DNA of 64,000 nucleotides from Thysanoteuthis rhombus (taxonomy: Eukaryota > Mollusca > Cephalopoda > Oegopsida > Thysanoteuthidae), in assembly GCA_963457665.1 (NCBI GenBank), contig OY735207.1, positions 45,597,679 to 45,661,678 of the forward strand, read 5' to 3'. Shown piece by piece: positions 27,501 to 42,700 of this stretch. The position numbers and the translations under genes were made by a program. The number at the start of each line of letters is the position of its first letter. Position 1 is the first letter of the stretch. The notes beneath the pieces are model-generated. The model had not been told where the DNA came from and did not search any database. It saw nothing but the letters and a program-made list of their open reading frames with translations.

Positions 27501-30500
27501 GATCACAAAACTGAAAAGAAACAGATGATAAGTCTACAAAGCCAGGAGAAACAAAAAATGAAAACTTTTACAGGACAACCTATGTATTTGTCAATTATAT
27601 CCATAGATGTTATCATAAAGGCTGTGTATCACAGTAAATAGGATTAAAACACAATCTAAATTTTCATTCTATTTGATGTTTCGCATGCATTATTATGACT
27701 GAAACCCAAGTGAGACATTCACTGATTAAAATAGGACCAATAAATAGATTTCAATCGATACAACGGAACAGGGAATGGGTCAGAGTTATTTTAGTGATGA
27801 AGTTTGTTTTTTTAGGCTCAGTCATAAAAATAATCGCTTTGGGGGAATAAATATCAACACAGATACACACTTCTACATCTATGCGTAAACAAGTTATGAC
27901 ATATGTACATATAATAACAATTTCAGTGCAAAGACACATGCGATATTATTATACCTATCTACACGACTACAAACATTGAATAAATACGATGCATGCAGTA
28001 CAAATGTATGTCTAGGGCCATATTCACAGATATTGTAACCACTTAAAAAAATATGACAAAAACGTAAAGGGAAAGTGATAACTCTCCAACTTGACATAAT
28101 CAGAATTTTCGGAGTGAACAAATTACTCATTTTTCAAATCTTAAACTCATTAGATTACAAACGCGAGTGTGTGTATGTTTTTTTTTAATCGCACCAATTC
28201 TTGTACGTTTAACTTCCTTCAAGACAAAAGCAAAACAAAAAACAAACAAACATATTTAATTGGGATTATTATATTGAGTTTTTATCATTATTTGATGAAA
28301 AATTATCAGCCATTAATGATTTTAGTCTAGTATTCATTTATTCTTAATTACTAATGACCGTACAGTGGCAGTCGTGGTAAAAAGCGACTAAAATCGATAT
28401 TGAAGGAATACTAGTAAAAAAATTAGTGTTGGTTGACGATGCTTCATCTAATATTAAAAAAAAATCAGGATATTATAACTACTGATATTCTTAGTGTATA
28501 TAAACAAAATATCAACGATGACGGTGCTGAACATTAAAAAAAAAAGGAATAAGTCTATATGGTTCTTCAATCGTTGGATCTCGTAGCTCAAGCGGTAGAG
28601 TAGCTGTCACGATGAAGCAAGCTTCACCAGGAAAAAAATGGTGTTAGTTTCAGTCTCACCGAGAGCTTATTCTTTATTTCCAATCTGTGCTATTTACTAA
28701 ACGTCGTATAATGACGAAGAAATGAAGATGAGAGAAATACTAATTTGGAATTAATATTCAATTCAGTAATCAAGATATAAAAGGTGCAAAAGAAGATTGC
28801 TTGTTTGGAAGAAAGGTTTATTTGTGTGTAAATCTTAGAGAATTATCGATCACTACCTTAAATGGAACAATAAATTTCTCGATCACATCTTTATGACTTT
28901 AAACATTGATTTATCTAAGCAAGTAAAAAAAACTTGGAAGCTTGAATCCTTTAGCATTAGTATTGTATATTTTACGATTGCAAGATTAATATCGGTACAC
29001 AAGGTTGCATTTGAAAGGGTCAAATAGCCTACTATTTTTAAAAAAAATCTGAGATATACATTTAAAAAAAGCATTTAGGATTTTTGGGTCGTATTTGTCA
29101 CACGATCCCAAATGAATTTTTACATTTTTACACACCAAGAAGAATTAAAGAGTACATTTACTTACTTAGAAAAAAATTATATACATAACTTTTTAGTTCA
29201 AGTAACCGAAATGTGAGACGAGTAGTGCTGAAAATGTGAGAAAGTTCTCTAACAATAGATTCTCTAAATGCGACAAATAAGTTTTAGAGATATTTCCTTC
29301 TTTCTAGAGGATTGATTTTATAAGCATATTCATGATTTAATTGTTAGAGACAAAATGGCCAATACAAAATAGACTAGAGAAGATTAAAATTGAAAATATT
29401 GTTCCTATGGACAAGCAAAAAGTTGCATTTTTTACGCCCTGTCTTATTGTTAGTCATTTCTATTCGATTTCTTTCGGTGGACGAAAAGAATAAAGCTATG
29501 GTCGTGATCCAAACACCTCTCTCTCATCTTCAAACAGTATACAGCCAAGCCTAAATCCTCAAAGAGGATTAGCGCTTTTCTTTAATAAGGCTGCTCACTG
29601 CAATCTTCATTCTTGTGCGAGGTAGTTAAAAATTATTCAACTAGAAATAGGTGGATAAAAATAAGAAGTTTTCTTTACATAAATTAAGTAGTTTAACTAT
29701 CATTCTTTATAAAACTTGTAGGTTTGACCCAATGGTTAAAGTGGTGATCCGCTGACGTATTTGTTGGTTTCGATTTCAAGTGTAGCAATCCACCAACCTA
29801 TTGAAATAGACGTGAAAACTACGCGAGGAAGAGTTATTTTAAAACTACTAAAATTACCTGCAAATAGAAGCAAGTTGCTGGGTATAAAATTTTCAACCCA
29901 GCGTCATCTGGATTTGAACATTAACCAGCGTTGTTGCATCACCTATCTGTGAAATTGTTAATAGGCAGAGAGAAATGTTTCAATCAAGACTGACCAGAAC
30001 AGTCAGGAGAGTTTTTTTTCCGAAAATATATATCTCCAAAAGTTTCCAGGCAACTGCTGTAGGTATGGATTCAAAGTACTGGATGATATCTCAGTTCCTT
30101 CGAGGCGAATCTTGCAATTGTTTTAAGGTTGATACTTCAGGCTTTTAACGCTTTCATAACAAATACAGTCTGGGAGGAATAGATGCAAATTCAAGCACCC
30201 ATCACTTTACTACTTCCAGATATAAACATGCAAAGTGGTAAATTACGCACTAACATTTCCTTCGGTACAGGATGAATTGCGCAATCGACATTCATGAAAA
30301 CGCACGAGAGAATTCAGTGCATGTAATACAGAAGAATGTTCATATGGAAGTCCATGTCATTATTACAAGGCCATAGGCTTGTGTTCTACGAAATGCTATT
30401 TGAAGACCTTCAGAACTTTGGCAGCAAAGTAACCGCCAAGAGTACACTTTGCATTGTAGTTAGAGAATTTACTATCCACAGAATTGAATTTGGCACATGC

Positions 30501-33500
30501 CCCAATAACTCATTACATTTATTTATCTACTATCTACTTATACAACCCACGGTATTACAGGTAGGATTTATTAAACAAATACGTCAAAATCGCCATTCAC
30601 TCACTGGATTATATACGTAAAGACGCAGCGAATTCTAGCACTAAGGAAAAAATGAAAGAATAATCACTTTTTATTTTTTTCGCTGATTGCATTTGGATCT
30701 GTGGGATTTGAGTGGGATTTTCGTGTTACTTCCGACTGATTGTATTGTTATTCGAACATTGCTTCAGTAAGTTTTACTAATGTTCTGCTCTAATAAACTA
30801 TATACTTGAATTGATGATTGAAAACCGAATTTCGCAATCGACAAAAAATCTGTTTTTAGTTAGTTTCAGTTCTCAATCTGTATGTTATGCATTGGAAATT
30901 ATGAAGAAAGTGGTTCTTAGTGATAAGAAATTAATGCAAGATTTACATCGGATAGGGATATCATATATATCATATGAAATCATTGGTAATGATTCTAAAG
31001 TCGAACTGAATCAGAAAATCAGGAAGAAAGGGTCTGTTAATGTAGGCGTTACTGACGTAATTGAGCTATTAGGTTTACAATAACGAATGCACTATGAATG
31101 ATTTTATTATATTAATGTATTGCTAATTATCTTTCTATAGAAATGCATTGAAAACCAAGAGTAGTATTTTTGTGGTCAGGAATTGAAGCAATCGTTACTG
31201 ATAGAATAGGGCTGATATATGTATAATTGTTGATCAAGTAAACTTGACTACAGTTGAATATATAAACATCGACCAAGGACCAAATGTCTAATCATATGCT
31301 GTATTCTATGTCAACTGTACTTATACTAATGTTTTAAAGTAATCGTCATGCTTATTATTTTAAAATTTATTGATCTTAATTAAGAATTGTTGCTCCATTA
31401 TTTACTAATAAAACAAAATTGGAAGAAATGAATTATTCAAATCAATATACAATTTCGGGTGACATGCTGTATATACTAAATTTTTTGATAGATTACGTAG
31501 ATACATCAATAAGTGTAATAATGAATAAAAGCATTTATTTTATACAATAGACATTTATTTTTCAACATAATCTACTTCCTTGTCAAAACACTCAGTTCAG
31601 TAGGGAATATCATTCACATAGAACGAACATTATACGGTGAAAATTCTAGATCAATATTCGGCAAATGGCTCCGTGTCACGCCCCAGACTTATTTATCCAC
31701 TCCTATAAGTGGTAAGGAGGGGATATTTTTGGATAAGATATCATTCACGAAGCCCCCCAGAGGATTGAACTCGTTAGTGTCAATGTACTTTCCATTGAAA
31801 CTGAAGATTTTTTAATGGATTAATAAATAACAAAACCCAAATAAGCTCTTGTATTCTGGTTTGAAAGAGGAACGGTTTGATTTCATATCAGAATGGTATT
31901 TTTTTTTCACTAGTAGATCTGTAGAATCCGCAGACACCGAAATGCAAAGATAGTTGAATAAACAGGTAAATAATAGAATTTGAATACAAACTGGGCGATG
32001 AGTGGAAAATGTACTTTTCAAAAGACACCCCCGAAGAAAATTGAAAACGAATAAGAGACCAACCTGGCTGCTGTTGGGTCAAGCTCTATACCTACTTCTA
32101 TACTGATTGAAGATGATTATTGCAACTTTTTCATTGCATGTGTAATGAATAAAAACATGTATATTTTGTGTATAAATGTATTCATTTATTAGAATTAAAT
32201 AAGCCCGTTCGTATCTGAATCATATACTTTTGTTGACATTCAAGACTTGTAAATTTAGCTCAGTAAGACAGCTTCCTTGGTCATGAGTTATAATCATAAT
32301 AGGAGAAAGTGAATTTTCCTTATCGATTCACATGACTAATTTTGGTGAGAATAGTTCTTGTCCTCATTGTTACGGAAGAAAAAGAAAAGAAAAATAAAGC
32401 CGACTCCAGTTTGGGAGTCAAGAGAAGCAAAACGAGAAAGTAAAAAAACACGAGCAAAATAGAGGGAAGTGACTGTGCTCAAATCCGATTGGACAACTTT
32501 AAAACAAAAGAACGTAAGAAGATTGCTGGGGGGCTAACAGCCAAAAATCAGAAGGAAATATTTTTTTCAAAAGAGGAAAATAAAAACAATATTCAATATA
32601 TGTATTTAAAACGAGAATTAAAGCAAAAAAAAAATTGTATGTGATGAACAGAAGAGTTTTATTCAAAATGTGCACAAGCCAAAAAACAAAAAACAAAAAC
32701 AGCAACAACAACAAAAAACTACCCCCAAACTGGATATTCCGAAATATGTTGATTGATAAAAATAACAAAGCAACCAAAGTGATCCTTGTAAATAGAGAAC
32801 TATGACTCCCCAATAAAGCAAAAGAGGACGGGAAAAACCAAAAAGCTGGAAGACAGAAAAATTGGCACTTTGATGATGGAGACCATGAAAAAAGGGCCAC
32901 AAATAAGAAAGGGTCAGTTCCTTGTTGATCGTCCAAATCTATACTTGGAAGATCATTTCTGACCAGACAGAAGCAGATACGATGCCCTTGGCATTATTTT
33001 CTACAGTTTGAAACAGTGAGATCAGGGTTCGCCCTTTGATCAAGTCAAGTGCTTTCATGTCCTCACAACAATAGTTGCAAGGACTAATAAGTTTTTTTTG
33101 AGGATGTTCCTGCTCTACAGGTTCGCGAGGGTGGTTCCCCGACCTTATGTAACATCCTGTTTTCATGTGGGTTCGGGTAAATAGGAGTGTCGGGAATGGG
33201 GTATGACAATTGTGGGATAAGAAATGATAGCTTTAAGTATTCGAAAAGTCAAGCTGACTGTTGAAGAAATTCGGGACAGTGAGGGTAAGGAGATGTTTCT
33301 GAATTTGGGAAAGACTGAAAGCAAAAAAAAAAAAAAGTGTTGATAAGCAAAAAGAGAAACATTGGACTGCAAACGTGTGGCAAAGTAAGAAAAAAAGGGA
33401 GGGAGAAAGAGAGGAAAGCAGGGGGGTATAGAAAGGAAGAAACAGAAAGAGGAAAAGATAAATAGAAAGGGAAAGCGAGAATTATAGGGAAAGAGAAAAA

Positions 33501-33679
33501 GAAAGGGGTAGAGAGAAAATAAAGAGCGAAAGACGGGAAAAGTGAAAGCAAGAGAAGAAGAGAGAGGGAAAGAGAAAGAAAGAGAGATAAAGATGGAGAG
33601 AAAGATTGAGAGAGAAAGAAAGAGAGAGAGAGAGAGCGGGAGAGAGAAAGAAGGAAAGAAGGAAAGAACGAAAGAGAAA

Positions 33680-33710
<31 letters not shown>

Positions 33711-33761
33711 TATGAAGGGAGAGAGAGAGAGGAAGATAAACAAATAGATAGATAGATAGAT

Positions 33762-33798
<37 letters not shown>

Positions 33799-36700
33799 GA
33801 GACAGAGAACGAGAGAGAGTATAAACTATAATAAACAGAAAAAAGTGAGATAAGATGCTAATCAGGTTAAAAAAAAGAAACATCTTCCTTAGAAGGGTGA
33901 AAACAAAAGAAAAGGCGCAACATGATTATTACGAAAACGATGGATTGTTAATTGTTGGGAAATACTTTGACTGGTTCAAAAGGGACGAAAAAAAGAAAGG
34001 TCCAATTTCGTGTGAGGCTCTAAAGTGTAATCAAATATTTATTGAAACTAAAAACAAACATGTCAGAAACATGCATGATCGCTTAGCAACCAAACACCCA
34101 TGACAACATCTCTTATTGTGCGAATCCCTCATCATTAAGATAAATTCGTTCAATAAGAGCGTAACCATCTTTTTGGAAGAAAATACTATCATAAGCTTGA
34201 AGTTCTTATCGTCTCTAGACGAAACCTTGCATAAATGCCCGGAAAATATTTTACATCAAAGCTTTGTTCACTTTTTATTGTGTTTTTTTTGTTGCTCGTT
34301 AAGGATGATAATAGTGGAATAATCAATGTTGTTACATGCATCATTTCTTAGAATTATCTGAATTATTCTTTCTATGAAAGGATAAAACATAACAAAGACA
34401 GAAATAAGCAAGATTCTCAATATTGTTTTGGCACGATATCAGAGAAAAACAATAAATTCAATTTTCTGATGGGCAATTCAATCTCTGTCAGATGAACGAT
34501 TGGTGCAAATGACATTCTTTGAAGAAAACATGGAAATTTCCATTGGAAATAGATTAAAAAGTCGTTGCTGAACTGTTTTTTTTTCATTTCTCAAATATTC
34601 CTATACAAAATCTTTTATGAGCAAATTTCATTCTCTAATCGATTGGGATTAAGAAATTTCCTCTCAAAAATGTTGAACAGGAAATTTTCACTTCAACTAT
34701 GTTTAGTCAGAGCAATGTACTAAAAACAATATAATCGTCCCCTTTTTGTTGGGATTAATCATGCCTCGTCTTCAAGCTGGGCAGGGCACAAATGCCTCGT
34801 GATTACCCTAGCCCTAACAGATGCCAACTTCGAAGCGGTACTTTCCCATTATACTAAAATGATTAGGTTCAGCGGGTCAACAAGAGGTACAAATGATCTA
34901 ACAGAAAATGGAATCGGTGACTCTGGTGAGATAGTTTGTATTCACTTCGCACTAAAAGCCTTCGGAAAGGCATGAATCCACCCCCACCAAACTAGGGGTA
35001 AATAGAATGATAGTTGGAGCTAGCACAGAGTTAGCACTCCGGGCTCGGAAAAACCTAGTTGTTACAAAAAATAGTCGGATCTCCATGGATCGGCCGAGAC
35101 AGAATCATAGACACATGCGTCGTATTACACGGGAAGTAACTTTCTTTTAAATTTTTACACAAGGGGTGTTTGATATAAGATGGAAGTAAGTCGGAAGAAC
35201 ATGCGTGTATCAGTATTTGATTAACCAAGTTCATCAAATAGTCATACGTCTTCTTTTTAAATATTCGACACGAGATATATCCGTTCAGACTGTTTCAAGG
35301 ACGTGAAGAAATATCAATACTAATAACGATTACACACAGGTGTTTTCCTATGAGTTGCTCTTTTTTTTTAATCAGGCAACTTTTGTTGAATTTGATGTGT
35401 GGTTGCTAATCCGGGTGAACGAAAAATGGGTGCCATTCCAATTTGCTAAACTGTATTAAGAAAAAAAAATTCTAGGAGGCGACAGCAGCAACGACAGCAT
35501 TTCTATGAGCAGCGCTCAGCCAAAGGCTGAAAGATTTACAGGCTCTATGAGTCTAAAGCCCAGGCTTGCGTGCTACAGAGCCTGTGCTAGGAAATACCAA
35601 CAATGATGCACTGACAAGGGCCAGTTTTGGGACAGGCTGATTCCAGTCTTGAGTGTAGGATCCGGTTGTGTTTGACCATGGTGCCTAGACAAAACCATGA
35701 GAGTGGAAAAAAATGTAAGAGACAAGATTACAGGGGAAAGTTACAAAATGACGCAGACTTACCGTTCAAGCAATCGAAATGTTATTGTAGGCGTCATTGC
35801 TTTTTGAAAAACCACGAAAATATATTTATTACAGCACATTATCCATGGTACATAGAGGGAGAATAACGGGGAAAGGCAAGAGTCAGAAATAACAAGATAA
35901 CGCTTGAATCATGAAATTGAAAAGAATAACCAATGAAACAATTCAGAAAGTTGGCATTTACTTTCTGTTAACAAATAACAAAGGGTACAGAGATCGAAAA
36001 CTTGCTGATTTTGTTTAAACATCAAAGCAATAGCAATAACATTATTATATGATTGATGGTCAGTTGATACATATATAAATACACATCTAATTTTCCTTCA
36101 TCGTTGAGCTGATGTATAATGCATAACAGATATACCATCTATGGTAGTTCAAATGTAATCAACATCTTTTAAAACGATTCTCTTCCTGCATTCGACGAAA
36201 AAAATACCAAAAATCAGAAAAAAATGTTCAGATTCAGAAGAAAGTTCTAAAATACATCAAACATATCATATGTATATATATGAAGTATAGTTTAGAACCA
36301 AACAGGCACAGACGAAAAGTTGATTGGTGGGCAAGATCTTTTCCTGGCGGGTATCTGACTTTTTGCCATGACGTCATATTGCATAGATATGGTGAGAGGG
36401 GGAAATATCAAATGTCACTGATTTTCAAATGTTCTCTTCGATCGTCATTTTAGTAGAGAGCGGCACTAAGTCAAACTCCTTGAAACTTACAAAAGGATAT
36501 TATCCTTTTCCTGAAATAACGTATATCTTTTGTAGAAAAACTATATTATATTACAAATGTTTATTTTGGTATATTACTCATACATACACACATAAGCATG
36601 ATTCATTGAGATACACGAGAAAAGATATCTTGAACAGAATGAGGAAACAAATAAAAACTGAACATTTTTTTTAGATAATGTGTAAATGCATCTGGGCGTC

Positions 36701-39700
36701 TGCAGTGTAGTGGTTATCAAGCTCATCTTGAAGACCAATTCACGAGTCTAGTGATCTCTATCCTCAATGGGTGCCCCACTATAGTGGCTTTGTGCCAAAA
36801 CAATAAGCTTAGAAAATAACTGGGCTAGCTTGCTTAGTCAGATAGTTGCGTGTATCCCACCGTCGCTGGGGGTTGTTTTCCAAGCAGATTTCCAAGACAA
36901 GCAAACTGTCATCATTTTTTTTAGATTGTCGCAACACTGTATTCCTACAACCAAATGACTGTATGCCAAACTAAGATAAACTTAGTAAATACCATGTAGA
37001 ATTACACCTGGAAGTAAACGCTTATAAACATGTTATTCACCTTCTTAAGGGATACATTTGTATAAATGTGGGAAAAAATTCTGAAGATTTGTTTACCTAG
37101 ACTTGCTTGTATTAAAAATTAGACATATTTGGTCGGACATAATGAATGATCAAATTGCTTTATATTTTATAGAAACTTACTTAATGTATCGCTTTCCGTA
37201 GACGACGTAAATTCAGCCACATTCTCTTTATTCGTTTATTCGAATTTACTTCATCTAGGGAGAGTGATACATGAACCGAGTAATAACGGGAGATCATCTC
37301 AAATGTTTCTATATAATATAACGCGATTCGCAATTCATAGACAGGCTTATAAGAAATGGGAAAGTGTTTTCCGTATTGAGATGGTTTCGTTGCTTGCTTT
37401 GTATACCATTCACTGGTGTAGTGATTCTGATCTTCCCTTTATCCAACAACTATGACACTGTGTCAAACTAAGATAACTATAGTAATTGAAAAAAAAACAT
37501 GACGATTATATATCATATAATAGGAGATGCCTATGTGTGTAAGTATATTGTATCAAATGAACTGAATATATGAATTGATACAGGAAACAATCCAATTCAG
37601 AATAAAGATTCAAACAAAATGCTATTTTGAAGACATTTGATGAACCTTTTTCGTCTAATTTAAATATTACATTATTACACTCGAAATGTTTTGACAACGT
37701 AGAGAATAATGATAAGAGTTAAAGATTTACTATGATAATTGCTTTTTTTTCACAGATTCAGTATCAATGAGAATACAATTAGATTTTATTGAGGGATTGT
37801 GAGCCCTTAACAGAAATGAAGTCTACCCACGAGAGAACGTATCAGGACTAATTTGCAAGTATGATTTCAAATTAGGATGTAATGCTACTTAAGCTGCTGA
37901 TAATGACAACAATGCATTTGGGGTGGGCCCTACGACAGTGCAAACTGTTTCTGGTTGGTTCAATAAGTTTAGCTCTGGGAATATAGACACTAATAATAAA
38001 ACTCAGGGTAGGCCCAAAGCAGTTTACAATTATGAAGAACTATTGACAACCTGTTCTCAATTGTGAAGAATTATCGACAACCTGTTCTTAATTATGAAGC
38101 ATTATCGACCTGAAAAGAAAGGTTTTGGAGACTATGGGTTTTCAATAGCGGAAATATCACACCATCTGAATGCAATAGGAAATCTTAAGGGGCTGGAAAA
38201 CTGCTCCCTCCATCAACTGAATAAAATGTTCTATGACAGTGCAAAAGCTCTCAGCTGACTTTGCCTTAGCTTAGGGAATTTGGTTATGAAGTCTCGCAGT
38301 ATCATCCATACTTACCTGACATTTCTCCGACAGATTGTCATTTTTTCAAGCATTTTGAAGGTACAGTAATAAGCCATAATTCGTGTTTATACTGAATCTA
38401 TGACGACTAAACCTGGAAGTTTTTATAGAGTTGGGATATCATTATCGCTTGAAAAGTTTATCACTTCAAATGGATCATATTCTAAACATTTATCGTTTCC
38501 GTAGCTTATATCATTCATTATCTTACTATTCAGTAAATGACATTTCATATGTAACATCTAATACTCGTATCTCAATTACTGGTTGAATTGTTCTTTATTG
38601 GATAAAAATCAATGTATAACTACATGAATTTAAGCTTTGGTAGTGTTTCATGTGACAGTAGTGACACAATGATTTTGTGTCCACGTAGTTTCATGCAGCT
38701 GTTTACTTGTGAACAGATTCATCTTCAAGCCAACGTTTTTTTTTTGTAGATTACCTTTACCAAAAGATTTCCGACAACTATGATTTTAATCTCTCAATTT
38801 TGACTCGATTAAAGTCAAGGGAAATATCGTGAAGTGTACGATAGCCAGCATTTCTGTTCAAGTTAAACACTGTTAACGATCTTGATTGGTTTTGTAATTT
38901 ATATCCACAGGAATACCGAATTCTGTTTTTTACGACTTCGGCATTTATCAAATTTTGCCGAGAGTCAGGAAAATGGAAGATTACTCACGTCTGCTATTTT
39001 TATGAAAAAAAAAAAAAAAGATCGATACAAATCTCACTATCCCTCGTCCTGTAAAATACTCCCAAAAGATTATTTTTTAAGCACGATTCCCACTTATCAG
39101 GAAAATTAAAATACAATAATGACAAAAACAGGAAATTCCTCGGATTCCGACATTTTTATCATTTAGAAATCCTTTTTGTTGCGTATCAAGAAGTGCGTTC
39201 AAAGCATCATTTAGTTTTGTACTTCTTCCAATGATTTTTTACAATCTTATCCCCACTAAAAGTGCAGAAACATTGGTTTTAGAACTTAGTGTTCATGGGC
39301 AATTATACGATAACAGGTATAAATCAGGATAAGATAGATCATTTCTGGAGATGGCAAACTACCCCAAATATCTCCAGGTTGGTCCGATTACGTTTTAATT
39401 CTTAAAAAAAAAAAATCATTATTCTACACCAATTTCTCTGCCTTAGTTGTATTTTGCTTCTGCACGGAACTCATATCCGGTACGGTTGACTAAACCGAAG
39501 AAAAATTGCAGAATCCTGATGACAGCAACACACACTCATAAACATCTCTATCTCTAACTTTACAATTTGCTGTAAATTTATACTAATAGACTTATCAACC
39601 TAGCAATATTGTTGATAAAATCAATTAGACATGCTTTATATAATTTCACACATGTGTAGAATAAAGTTTCTGGGGTAAGATCTGAACCGATAAATATTCC

Positions 39701-42700
39701 TTTACGTCGGCAATTCTAGGCAAAGTCGCCATATTGTTTCATCTCTGTGACTGATGATTGTGAATTCGCAATTATTTTCTGTGATAAGAACTAAAAGATT
39801 TCTTGTCTTTGGTCTTTGGTAGTTGAAATTATATTCATGATTTTTCTATAGAACACCATGAAAATTTAACATAAAGGTTTCTGTCAGAATTTTAGAGATG
39901 AGAAATATCATTATTATACATTGATTTATTTCAGTATAACAGTACGCTCACCATTGAGTAGATTCCTGGTAGATATAGTCAACCCACTAACACTTAAGTC
40001 TCCATCGAGTGTTAAGAAATCTATCCAATATGGAGAGACAATTAGAAAAGCTCCAATTCATTCCAGCTAAATAGTGTGTTTGGACGTTGTGAGTCTGTCT
40101 ATCAAGGTATCCCACAGATTAGGCCTTATCAGTTGATTAGGAAGAACTCGAATCTGAAAGTTTCATGAAAGAACGTACGAAGAACCTCGAATCATCTGGA
40201 AGAAGGCAAGGCTATGGGATCACCACAGTCTCGAGTGATTGCAAATATATTCTAGGAGCATGCTATCGAATACAACAGGACCCTGAGAAAGGCTGTAGGG
40301 CACAATGATTGAGACTTTGTGATTAATCAATATAAAGACAATAAAACATTGTCTACCAATGTTATTTCCAAATTAGATATGTTTCATGGATTATACATTG
40401 GGTTAGACATTTCTCGGAAAGGTTCCATTATGGGTATGACGACGCCAGAATTAAATGGAAATTCTGATCCACTTACCTTATATGTTCGTAGCCAGTTTTG
40501 TACTATGTAACTTTGATTATTAGGGATGGCCACATCAGCACACACACACAAGACTTGCAGCAAATCAAGGAACCGATAATTCTGTTGAATTGGCAAATTG
40601 AATAAAAAAGTTAGAAATAGTAAACTTTAAAACAAAATAGGAAATAAGTGAAATATATTTTACCATCACTGATTGTATTCGGCCATCAAAGTTATATTTA
40701 TTCTCGATTGTGAAAGATAAATTTGATACCTGTGCGCTTATGACTGAATATATATACATATTGGTTTGTTTTTGTTTCCTTATGTACTTTGTACGGACTA
40801 AAAAAGTTTTGTTTCGTGGTACAGCACACTGTCTGTTACAGAAACAGCATTGGGAGATTGAAATCTTGAAGTAGCTCCAAAAGTAAAGCTAAGAAGTATT
40901 GTAATTCTATCGATGAATCTGCATTCTTACGTAATTACAAAATATTTCTTCCGTATTTGACTCTTTTGAATTTGAGAATTTTCATACTGATCAGTAGTAG
41001 ATCTGCAAAATGTCTCTCCATACAACAAAATACGTCCATATTTCTTTCTTTTTTTTCTTTTGCTGGTCATTATTCATTGTAAACATTCTGAATAACAGCC
41101 TTGGGAATTACACAGCCTATCACACGTGCGCACAGACACACACATACATGCACACACATACACACACACTCACTCACGAGCATTTGCATCTACATATCCG
41201 TATGGATTTATACCTTCTTAAATAAAAGTTACTTACAGGGTTCTCTAAGAGCAAACTGATGAACTTGTCGATGTTGGAATGTCCAATTCGGTCCACAATC
41301 TTTCTGTTATCACGGATTAATTCTACTATCATCTGAGCAACATTTAAGCCAATTCCTCCCTGAAATGAATAATATTAATATTGTTTGCATTTAACATGAC
41401 TTCGCCTAATTATCAAACATACTTGAAATTACTAAATTTTCTTTGGTAAGAGGACATCGGTATAAGTAAAGCATTAGTACATTTCTCTGCTACCGATGCT
41501 TTCGTAAATATAAAAATGCTTAAAAGATAAGAAAATGCACGAATTGCCACCAAAAAGTTCGAAGATCTTGAACAGCAACAGCGAGCCAATTGTGATGTAA
41601 TACATTCTGCAACGTGGCTTGGTAAAGATAAAAGTTCTGGATATGAACATGTACAAAGCGACCAGTTATCTGTGTTAAGGAAGCATTCATGCTCGGGAAG
41701 CATTTGCAAGGTATTCGTTAATCCTTGTCTTGGAGCTTCAAGGTACTTAGGTCGGGCGTTACAACCATGTTATCGGATGTGGTCAGATGATTTGAAATAA
41801 GAAGACCTTGTACCCAATTCGATTCAAACGATTCGGAATAAGGAAACCCCTTGTCTGACCTCTTTTTTTTTCTTATTTATTCTAATATAGCGAATGAAGC
41901 GAGCGCTATCAACCACAGAAAAGCGAGTCGTCTGTTTTCTACGACACTCTCAAAGACTAAACAGAAGTTCATTTTCTCTCTTTCAGTAGTATGGGCTTTT
42001 GCCGCAAATTTTTGTCGGTAGTATTTTTAGTATGAGTCAGTGTGATGGCTCACAAGGAGATTACTTCGAAGGAGGTGATAACTTTGTGTGTAGGAATCAG
42101 ACTTACTTTCTGTGAGAACTGTGTTTGGAAGAAATCAATGTACTTGGCGAAGTACAGGGCATTCTTTCGGCTCCTGCCGATCATATAGGCGTGCAGGACA
42201 TCATAGCACTCTTTGAATATACGAATCAGAAGAGGTGCTTCTTCGTTGTCGGTCAGCGGGAACTGAAGGATTTTCACAAAGAGATCAATCACCTGAAAAA
42301 CGGAGCAAGGAAAGAAACGGAGAAATATATAGTTGGAAAAATCCATTAGAGAGATACATTCTGAAAAAATAATGCTTCGTTAAAATACAATTGAATTAAG
42401 AAAAACTTGGTAGTTTGGTTTAATCGATGACTTAGAGATAGAATTCATAGTCGATTTAGACATATTAAGTCAGATTAATATAAATATAGAATATAACGTG
42501 GATCTTCTTTGAACCTTTTGGATGTGAATGAATTTTTTTCATCGTATCCGTTTCGATCAAGTCAGTTCTCCGGAATAGTTTTTATATTTTCTACATTTTT
42601 GTACTGAATAATTTTTTGTTCTTAATGATTTCTTTTGTTTTTCTGATTCATTTCATTACATTCAGCATTAATTCAAATATATTTGCAATGTTTTTATGTT

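Larger units (their letters stand above)
24815..40476 (-). other. 15.7-kb intron E14-E15
   Basis: Contains a LINE RT scrap (26396-26640), SINE bodies (25370, 28575, 29715, 36690, 37385), a dispersed repeat at 30850, a polypurine tract (33390-33820), a BED-finger-like fossil (33945-34103), a palindromic MITE copy (37152-37340) and a mariner fossil (37800-38480). The remainder shows nothing nameable. Confidence 0.75.

Noticed and set aside
28570-28660. Possible true tRNA gene
   Set aside because: A and B box regions are tRNA-like but the acceptor and anticodon stems do not pair; SINE head.
33249-33883. Long minus-strand Ser/Leu/Phe-rich ORFs
   Set aside because: Translation of the polypurine tract's complementary strand.
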